From NCBI RefSeq assembly GCF_008312835.1, contig NZ_VSKS01000012.1, forward strand, positions 62,001 through 126,000: a stretch of 64,000 nucleotides of DNA, given 5' to 3'. Both the position numbers and the translations under genes were made by a program. The notes beneath the pieces were generated by a model that had not been told where the DNA came from, did no database searches, and was given only the letters and a program-made list of their open reading frames with translations. Positions 58,502 through 64,000 of this stretch are shown here, in pieces (the first letter of the stretch is position 1; each line of letters opens with the position of its first letter). This DNA is from Streptomyces marokkonensis. Lineage in GTDB: Bacteria; Actinomycetota; Actinomycetes; Streptomycetales; Streptomycetaceae.

Positions 58502-59429
58502 AGTCGGGTACCGTCACCACGATCTTGCCGCGGGTCCGTCCCTCCTGGCTCAGGCGGTGGGCGTCCGCCGCCCGGTCCAGGGGGAAGGTCCGTGAGACGT
58601 GGACGGTCAGGACTCCCTGCTCCGCGAGATCGGACAGGCGGGCCAGGTCGTGCGGGTCGGGGCGGACGAACCAGTAGTGGCCGCCGTAGCCCACCACCTC
58701 CGGGTCGGTGATCGACGCGAGGCGGCCCTCCGGGGCGAGGAGGTTCGCGGAGACCTTCAGGGCGTCTCCGCCGACCGAGTCGAACACCGCGTCCACGCCC
58801 TCGGGGGCCAGCCCCCGCACCCGTTCCGCGAGGCCCTCCCCGTAGCTCACCGGCTCCCCGCCCAGTCCGCGGACGAAGTCGTGGTTGCGCTCGCTCGCCG
58901 TGCCGATGACCCGGGCGCCGAGGTGGGCGGCGAGCTGGACGGCGACGGATCCGACACCGCCGGCCGCGGCGTGCACCAGGACGGTCTCGCCCCGCTTGAC
59001 CCCGAGGACCCGGTGGAGCACCTGGTACGCGGTGAGCCCCGTGAGGGGGAGGCCGGCCGCCTCCTCGAAGGAGAGGTTGCGCGGCTTGGGGGCGAGGGTG
59101 CGGACCGGGGCGGCCACGTACTCGGCGAACGTGCCCCGGGACAGGACGTCCTCGCGCACGTAGCCGATCACCTCGTCGCCGGCGGCGAACTCCGGGACCG
59201 CCGGGCCCGGCCGGACGACCACGCCCGACACGTCCCAGCCGGGGACGACCGGGAAGACGGCCGGGAGGACCGGGTCCAGATGGCCCTCCCGGCACTTCCA
59301 GTCGACCGGGTTGACGCCCGCCGCCCGCACCTTCACCAGCACCGAGTCGGGACCGACCTTGGGGTCGTCGACCTCTGAGAGTTCGAGCACCTCGGGGCCG
59401 CCGTACCGTGCGTAGCTGATCGCCTTCAT
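58500..59429 (-). CDS. NADP-dependent quinone-oxidoreductase-like (MDR) protein
   Basis: This is a 309-residue medium-chain dehydrogenase/reductase without zinc ligands. The N-terminal catalytic fold (MKAISYARYGGPEVLELSEV; VRAAGVNPVDWKCREGHLDP) is followed by the Rossmann fold GETVLVHAAAGGVGSVAVQL. The C-terminus TRGKIVVTVPD is typical. It probably reduces quinones or enones with NADPH. The ATG at 59429 matches family starts; a longer frame exists. The stop lies inside a repeat. It is divergent from the phosphotransferase/acyl-CoA dehydrogenase operon. Confidence 0.92.
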   Translation of the reverse strand: MKAISYARYGGPEVLELSEVDDPKVGPDSVLVKVRAAGVNPVDWKCREGHLDPVLPAVFPVVPGWDVSGVVVRPGPAVPEFAAGDEVIGYVREDVLSRGTFAEYVAAPVRTLAPKPRNLSFEEAAGLPLTGLTAYQVLHRVLGVKRGETVLVHAAAGGVGSVAVQLAAHLGARVIGTASERNHDFVRGLGGEPVSYGEGLAERVRGLAPEGVDAVFDSVGGDALKVSANLLAPEGRLASITDPEVVGYGGHYWFVRPDPHDLARLSDLAEQGVLTVHVSRTFPLDRAADAHRLSQEGRTRGKIVVTVPD

Positions 59430-59570
59430 GCGTCCGACCCTCCGGGGTCCGCCCGCGCCGCGCAAGCCGAATCGCCCGATGTACACCATTCGCGTCACGG
59501 CGGGACGGGCAGCGGCCGCGGCGAGCGCCTATCGTGGGCCCGATCACGTTTCGTCCTCGCTCTGGACGAC

Positions 59571-59588
59571 ATACCGACCGGTCGGCAT
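59571..59588. promoter_or_regulatory. TetR-type operator candidate upstream of the phosphotransferase operon
   Basis: ataccgaccggtcggcat is palindromic at 16 of 18 positions, with a perfect ccgaccggtcgg core. Such sites are typical of TetR-family repressors of acyl-CoA genes. It lies 38 nt upstream of the phosphotransferase start. The tetR gene at 62.8-63.4 kb is the natural candidate regulator. Confidence 0.6.
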
Positions 59589-59626
59589 CATAAGGCGGGT
59601 ACTGTCATCTGCCCGTAGGAGCGACG

Positions 59627-60649
59627 ATGAGCCCCGACCACCCGCCCGGCCTCGATCTCGACCGGCTTCGCGGCCTGCTCGAACGGGAGCGGCCCGGCCT
59701 GGTGACCGGACCGCTCTCCGGCCGGCTGATCGAGGGCGGCAGGTCGAACCTCACGTACGCGGTCTCCGACGGCGGCTCGCGGTGGGTCGTGCGGCGCCCC
59801 CCGCTCGGCCATGTCCTGGCCACCGCGCACGACATGAGGCGCGAGCACCGGGTGATCAGCGCGCTGCACCCGACCGCCGTGCCCGTGCCGCGCCCGGTGC
59901 TGCTGTGCGAGGACGAGGAGGTGCTCGGAGCCCCCTTCTACGTCATGGAGTTCGTGGCGGGCACCCCGTACCGCGCGGCGGGCCAGCTCGCCCCGCTCGG
60001 CCCCGGGCGCACCCGGGACGCCGTGCTGAACCTGGTGGACACGCTCGTCGAGCTGCACGCCGTCGATCCCGGCGAGGTGGGGCTCGCGGACTTCGGCCGG
60101 CCCGAGGGCTTCCTGGACCGGCAGTTGCGGCGCTGGGGCAAGCAGCTGGACGCCTCCCGCAACCGGGAGCTGGCCGGCATCGACGAGCTGCACGCCGCGC
60201 TCGGGCGGGAGCTGCCCTCCTCCCCCGCGCCCACGGTGGTGCACGGCGACTACCGGCTCGACAACGTGCTGATCGGCGAGGACGACGAGATCAAGGCCGT
60301 CCTCGACTGGGAGATGTCCACCCTCGGGGATCCGCTGACCGACCTCGGGCTGCTGGTGATGTACAGCATGCCGCTGAGCATGCCGGACTCCCCCGTCTCC
60401 ACGACCGCCGAGGCCCCCGGGCATCCCGCGCCGGCCGAGCTGATCGAGCGCTACGCCGCGCGGTCGGGGCGCGATGTCTCCGCGGTCTCCTGGTACACGG
60501 CGTTCGCCTGGTTCAAGCTCGCCGTGATCCTCGAGGGCATCCACTACCGCTACACGCTGGGCCAGACGGTCGGGCGCGGCTTCGACCGCATCGGCGATCT
60601 GGTTCCGGTCTTCATCGGGCACGGTCTGACCACTCTTCAGGAAGGCTGA
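59627..60649 (+). CDS. Phosphotransferase family protein (ACAD10/11-kinase-like)
   Basis: This is a 340-residue aminoglycoside-phosphotransferase-like kinase. Nucleotide-binding N-lobe is GGRSNLTYAVSDGGSRWVVR. The catalytic loop VVHGDYRLDNVLIGED (HGDxxxxN) and the metal site VLDWEMSTLGDPLTDLG (DxE) are intact. The family is often paired or fused with acyl-CoA dehydrogenases (animal ACAD10/11), where it phosphorylates 4-hydroxyacyl-CoA. Here an acyl-CoA dehydrogenase gene follows after 6 nt. A role in hydroxy-fatty-acid breakdown is inferred from that pairing. The ATG has GTAGGAG upstream. Confidence 0.9.
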   Translation: MSPDHPPGLDLDRLRGLLERERPGLVTGPLSGRLIEGGRSNLTYAVSDGGSRWVVRRPPLGHVLATAHDMRREHRVISALHPTAVPVPRPVLLCEDEEVLGAPFYVMEFVAGTPYRAAGQLAPLGPGRTRDAVLNLVDTLVELHAVDPGEVGLADFGRPEGFLDRQLRRWGKQLDASRNRELAGIDELHAALGRELPSSPAPTVVHGDYRLDNVLIGEDDEIKAVLDWEMSTLGDPLTDLGLLVMYSMPLSMPDSPVSTTAEAPGHPAPAELIERYAARSGRDVSAVSWYTAFAWFKLAVILEGIHYRYTLGQTVGRGFDRIGDLVPVFIGHGLTTLQEG

Positions 60650-60655
60650 CGGCAC

Positions 60656-61870
60656 ATGGACTTCGCGTTCGACGCGCGCACCGAGGAACTGCGCGCCAGG
60701 CTCCTCGCCTTCATGGACGAGTACGTCCACCCGGCCGAGCGGGTCGCGCACGAGCAGCGCGAGCGGCTGGCCTCGCCGTGGGAGACCGTTCCCGTGGTCG
60801 AGGAGCTGAAGGCCGAGGCTCGCAGGCAGGGGCTGTGGAACCTGTTCCTGCCCGACGACGGGTACGGCGCCGGCCTGACCAACCTCCAGTACGCTCCGCT
60901 CGCCGAGATCATGGGCCGCTCACCGCAGATCGCGCCGACCGTCACCAACTGCGCGGCGCCCGACACGGGGAACATGGAGGTGCTGGCGCAGTTCGGCGAC
61001 GAGCGGCAGCGGAAGCAGTGGCTCGAGCCGCTGCTCGCGGGTGAGATCCGCTCGGCGTTCGCGATGACCGAGCCGGAGGTGGCCTCCTCGGACGCCACCA
61101 ACATCACCACGCACATCGAGCGGGACGGCGACGAGTACGTCATCACCGGCCGCAAGTGGTACATCTCCGGGGCGATGCACCCGGACTGCAGCATCTTCAT
61201 CGTGATGGGGAAGACCGACCCGGACGGGCCGGACATCCGCCGTCAGCAGTCCATGGTCCTCGTCCCGCGCGACACGCCGGGCGTCACCGTCGAGCGCGCC
61301 ATGCAGGTGTTCGGCTACGAGGACCACTACCACGGCGGACACGCCGAGGTGGTCTTCGACCACGCGCGCGTGCCGGTGTCGAACCTGATCGGCGAGGAGG
61401 GCGGCGGTTTCGCCATCGCGCAGGCCCGGCTCGGCCCCGGCAGGATCCACCACTGCATGCGGCTGATCGGCATGGCCGAACGGGCCATCGAGCTGATGTG
61501 CCGGCGGGTGGTGTCCCGGGACGCCTTCGGCAAGCCGCTGGCGCAGCAGGGCGTGGTGCAGAACTGGATCGCCGACGCGCGCGTGGCCGTCGAGCAGCTG
61601 CGGCTGCTGGTGCTGAAGACGGCCTGGATGATGGACACCGTCGGCAACCGGGGTGCCCACACCGAGATCCAGGCGATCAAGATCGCCACGCCTCGTACGG
61701 TCGTCGGCATCCTCGACCGGGCGATCCAGCTCTACGGCGCGGGCGGGGTCAGCCAAGACTTCCCGCTGGCCGAGCTGTACGCCGGTGCCCGCACGCTGAT
61801 GATCGCCGACGGGCCCGACGAGGTGCACCAGCGGTCGCTGGCGCGCCGGGAGCTGAAGAAGTATTTCTAG
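60656..61870 (+). CDS. Acyl-CoA dehydrogenase (ACAD10/11-like)
   Basis: This 404-residue FAD enzyme begins MDFAFDARTEELRARLLAFM. FAMTEPEVASSDATNITTHI is the FAD/acyl-binding signature. GPGRIHHCMRLIGMAERAIE and QAIKIATPRTVVGILDRAIQ are helical-domain blocks, and YGAGGVSQDFPLAELYAGAR forms the C-terminal cofactor/active-site region. Length is normal. It should introduce an alpha-beta double bond in an acyl-CoA. It is translationally close (6 nt) to the phosphotransferase gene. An IS-like remnant begins within about 12 nt of its stop. Confidence 0.94.
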   Translation: MDFAFDARTEELRARLLAFMDEYVHPAERVAHEQRERLASPWETVPVVEELKAEARRQGLWNLFLPDDGYGAGLTNLQYAPLAEIMGRSPQIAPTVTNCAAPDTGNMEVLAQFGDERQRKQWLEPLLAGEIRSAFAMTEPEVASSDATNITTHIERDGDEYVITGRKWYISGAMHPDCSIFIVMGKTDPDGPDIRRQQSMVLVPRDTPGVTVERAMQVFGYEDHYHGGHAEVVFDHARVPVSNLIGEEGGGFAIAQARLGPGRIHHCMRLIGMAERAIELMCRRVVSRDAFGKPLAQQGVVQNWIADARVAVEQLRLLVLKTAWMMDTVGNRGAHTEIQAIKIATPRTVVGILDRAIQLYGAGGVSQDFPLAELYAGARTLMIADGPDEVHQRSLARRELKKYF

Positions 61871-61881
61871 GTGCCTCCAGG

Positions 61882-62022
61882 TGTGTTGTCCCGGGACGTT
61901 GGTGACACGCGTGCTGGGTGCGTGAACGGGTGAGGGCCTTCTGGGTTCGGTGTGGATCGCGACATCTGCACCGAAGCTCAGGAGGCCCTCGTGTCCCACC
62001 GTAATGCCCCGCTGACCCCGAC
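61882..62022 (+). mobile_element. 5' remnant of an IS481-like insertion sequence
   Basis: A GTG at 61991, with AGGAGG 5 nt upstream, opens a frame reading VSHRNAPLTPTR, which matches the conserved N-terminus (MSHRNAPLTPxGRLRL) I recall for IS481-family transposases. After about 12 codons similarity stops and lysR-like sequence begins. Upstream, 61882-61909 (tgtgttgtcccgggacgttg...) is a plausible terminal repeat. The rest of the element is absent from the window. The family call rests on memory, not a search. Confidence 0.6.
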
Positions 62023-62819
62023 CAGAGGCTGCGTCATTTCATGGCGGTCGTCACTGAGGGGGTTTCGCCGCCGCCGCGCGTGCCGAGCTGATCGTGCAGT
62101 CGGCGCTCAGCACCTCGATCCGCAATCCGGAGCGGGAGCTGGGCGCCGATCTGTTCGGCCGCACCGGCCGGCGGGTGGTCCTCACGGAGGCCGGGTGGGA
62201 GCTGCTGCCGCAGGCGCGGGCACTGCCGGCCGGGGAGCGGTCCGCGCGGGAAGCGGTGGCGGCGGCGGACGGGCTGACCGAGGCCCTGCGGGCGGGCGAG
62301 CTGGATCTGGCGTATCTCGCCCCGGACGCGCGGGGAACTGCCGGAAGGGCTGTCGGTGCACGCGCCTGGCACGAGGAACTGGTGCTGATCACCGCGCCGG
62401 GACATCCGCTCGCCGGGGCGGGGAAGGCGCGGATCAGCGATCCCGCCGAGGAGCCGTTCGTCGACTTCCGCGCCGGCACGGGCCTGGAGACGGCCGCGCG
62501 CCGGCTGACCGCCCACTGCGGTCTCACACGCCGGACCACCTGTGACGTCACCCAGGCGGGTCCACTGGTGGATCCGGTGCGGGCCGGGACCGGGGTCGCC
62601 TTCGTGCCCCGGCCGATCGGTGAGCGGGCGGGACTGCCGTGCGCCACCGTCCGGCAGCCGGATCCGGGGCGCACGGTGGTGCCGGCCGGGCGCGGGTCAC
62701 GGCCGCGCCACCCGGCGGCGGGCGCCCTGCTCGATCACCTCGTGGGCCGCGGCCGGCTCAGGGACGCAGGGCCCGCAGCAGCAGGTCCGCGAGATGATCG
62801 GCGACCTCCTGCGGGCTGA
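62023..62819 (+). pseudogene. Broken lysR-family regulator gene
   Basis: LRHFMAVVTEG (from about 62029) is the start of a LysR helix-turn-helix, but the frame is lost at a run of five G at 62058-62062; adding one G restores GGFAAAARAELIVQSALSTS and then RNPERELGADLFGRTGRRVV. The following effector domain lacks about 40 residues compared with normal members (jumping to DGLTEALRAGELDLAYL). It has no proper start codon because IS-like sequence lies upstream. Its end overlaps the convergent tetR gene by 62 nt. It is very probably inactive. Confidence 0.78.
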
Positions 62820-63360
62820 GCGGGCCGTCGGGGCGGTACCAGGTGGACAGGTGGTGCACGGAGCCGAAGTGGTAGTCGACGACGAGGTCGGCCGGGGTCG
62901 CCGTGGAGAAGACGCCCTCGCGCTGGCCCTCCTCGACCAGCGCGCGGAAGCGTTCGTGGTAGCGCCGGCGCTCGGCGCGCACCTGCTTGTTCTTCTCCGG
63001 ACCGAGGTGGTGCATGGAGCGGAAGAAGATCGACGCGTCGTCGAGGTTCTCGATCGTGGTGACGACGACGTCGGCCGCCGCTCCGCGCAGCCGCTTCTCG
63101 ATCGGCTCGTCGGCGTCCGCGAAGTGGTCCAGACGTTCCTGCTGGAGGCGCAGCACACGGGCGTACACCTCGTGCAGCAGGTCGTCCTTGGAGCCGAAGT
63201 AGTGGTACAGCGCCCCCTTGGTGACGCCGGCCGCCTCGACGATCTCCTGCACCGAGGTGCGGTCATAGCCCCGCTCGGCGAAGAGCCGGGTGGCGGCGGC
63301 CAGGAGCCGCTGCGGCACAGGAGTTCCGTCACCGTCCGTCGTCCTGGGCACTGCGGCCAC
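62758..63360 (-). CDS. TetR-family transcriptional regulator
   Basis: This is a 200-residue regulator. The N-terminal helix-turn-helix includes RLLAAATRLFAERGYDRTSV and EIVEAAGVTKGALYHYFGSK, followed by a C-terminal ligand domain with VVDYHFGSVHHLSTWYRPDG. I chose the GTG at 63360 because GGAAAGG lies just upstream; a GTG three codons later and a longer frame to 63429 are alternatives. It probably regulates the acyl-CoA operon, whose promoter holds a TetR-type palindrome, and perhaps the SDR gene upstream. Effectors are likely acyl-CoA esters (inferred from neighbours). Confidence 0.92.
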   Translation of the reverse strand: MAAVPRTTDGDGTPVPQRLLAAATRLFAERGYDRTSVQEIVEAAGVTKGALYHYFGSKDDLLHEVYARVLRLQQERLDHFADADEPIEKRLRGAAADVVVTTIENLDDASIFFRSMHHLGPEKNKQVRAERRRYHERFRALVEEGQREGVFSTATPADLVVDYHFGSVHHLSTWYRPDGPLSPQEVADHLADLLLRALRP

Positions 63361-63540
63361 CCGCCTTTCCGTGTCGCTGTCAGTCGTCGTGGGTCGGGGA
63401 ACGCGGTTCCCGCCGGGAGATCTTCCCACCGACCGCGCCCGGCACGTCCGGCAGGACCTCCGCCCGGCGCGGATCCTCGCAGGCGGCCAGTCTGCCCCTG
63501 CCGTGCGCGGCGGGCACAGCCGGGTCCGCCCCGGCGCCGG

Positions 63541-64000
63541 TCACCGGGTCGTCTCCCAGTGCTGCTGGATGCGGTTCATGCCGGAGAGCCAGCGGTCGGG
63601 GTCGGAGGCGCGGGCCTGGTAGTACTCGGCGACCTCGGGGTGCGGGAGGATCAGGAAGCGGTCCTCCTCGATGCCGCGGAAGAGGGCGTCGGCCACGTCG
63701 TCCGGTTCGATCGCGGTCGGCCTGAGGACCAGGTCGCCCGCGCTGCCGCTGGCGTCGAGCATGTCGGTGCGCACGCCCTGCGGGCAGATCGCGTGGACCC
63801 TGACCCCGCGGTGGCGGTACGTCAGGGACAGCCACTCGGCGAAGGCGTAGGCACCGTGCTTGGTGACGCTGTAGGGGGCGGTGCCGATCATGGTGAGCAG
63901 TCCGGCCGCGGAGACGGTGGAGACGAAACGGCCGCTGCCGCGCTCCAGCCAGTCCGGGAGCAGTGCGTGCGCCGCGCGGACGTGCGCCATGACGTTGACG
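63541..64000 (-). CDS. Short-chain dehydrogenase/reductase, 3' part
   Basis: The window edge cuts this gene; about 153 C-terminal residues are visible. VNVMAHVRAAHALLP is the SDR helix after the NAG region. FVSTVSAAGLLTMIGTAPYS with VTKHG carries the catalytic Ser and the YxxxK pair. VRVHAICPQGVRTDML is the post-catalytic strand. The C-terminal part (AEYYQARASDPDRWLSGMNR) resembles SDRs found with fatty-acid genes. The N-terminal Rossmann fold lies outside. It is upstream of tetR on the same strand, with a 180-bp gap. Confidence 0.9.
   Translation of the reverse strand, partial: VNVMAHVRAAHALLPDWLERGSGRFVSTVSAAGLLTMIGTAPYSVTKHGAYAFAEWLSLTYRHRGVRVHAICPQGVRTDMLDASGSAGDLVLRPTAIEPDDVADALFRGIEEDRFLILPHPEVAEYYQARASDPDRWLSGMNRIQQHWETTR

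Overview
The window reads as a stretch of Streptomyces chromosome. It is very GC-rich with strong third-position GC bias, uses many GTG starts, and ends many genes with long GC hairpins that lack U-tracts. It also carries two chaplin genes, a glycerol (gyl) operon behind an IclR-type regulator, a mycothiol gene (mshC) and a complete Pup-proteasome gene set. From memory the order matches the S. coelicolor SCO1630s-SCO1690s core region; this was not checked by alignment.

Layout. 1-5.6 kb (minus): a small membrane protein, a zinc-ribbon protein, the WYL regulators PafC and PafB, a cytosolic FKBP, a two-domain FKBP lipoprotein and the Pup ligase PafA. 5.6-8.0 kb: an MFS transporter gene reading straight into pafA, divergent from a lacI-type regulator across a strong palindrome. 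8.4-14.3 kb (minus): ARC/Mpa ATPase, Dop, Pup, a decayed endonuclease VII gene, and proteasome beta and alpha. 14.5-20.3 kb: a 3Fe-4S ferredoxin, a secreted protein, TrmI, a site-2 protease with an in-frame 84-bp repeat, a RecB-type Fe-S nuclease and an orphan response regulator. 20.4-24.8 kb (minus): two tandem oligopeptide-type binding lipoproteins without a transporter, and a HAD phosphatase. 24.9-28.4 kb: metH. 28.7-33.9 kb (plus): gylR, glpF, glpK, glpD. 34-39.8 kb: a PAC2 protein; a conserved minus-strand set of phosphomutase, DUF3090, a PI-kinase-like protein and mshC; then CorA. 39.9-46.5 kb: a ferritin-like protein, an F420-type LLM oxidoreductase, an aldo/keto reductase coupled to a RecD2-like protein without a P-loop, an acidic protein and DUF5703. 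46.6-47.7 kb: chpC-type and chpH-type chaplins. 47.9-52.7 kb: an M20 peptidase, tRNA-Leu(GAG), a SEC-C protein and a gluconate cluster (GntR, kinase, permease). 52.8-59.4 kb: cytochrome b plus sulfite-oxidase-fold enzyme, an amino-acid permease, a helical-repeat protein, a NUDIX enzyme, two DUF202 proteins and an MDR oxidoreductase. 59.6-64 kb: a phosphotransferase/acyl-CoA dehydrogenase operon behind a TetR-like palindrome, an IS481-like remnant fused to a broken lysR gene, a tetR gene and the 3' part of an SDR gene.

How the parts work together. Dop deamidates Pup's C-terminal Gln, PafA ligates Pup to lysines, and ARC unfolds pupylated proteins into the PrcAB proteasome. PafB and PafC are predicted to act in DNA-damage transcription. 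GlpF, GlpK and GlpD take glycerol to dihydroxyacetone phosphate under GylR, whose likely operator occurs both before gylR and before glpF. The gluconate cluster imports and phosphorylates gluconate.

The most unusual items are the decayed endonuclease VII gene inside the proteasome cluster, the helicase-like protein without a Walker A motif, the IS-truncated lysR gene, the possible LacI control of pafA through the MFS gene, and an inverted pair of about 130-bp intergenic repeats 34 kb apart. I do not see a clearly new multi-gene system; most of the window is conserved Streptomyces core.
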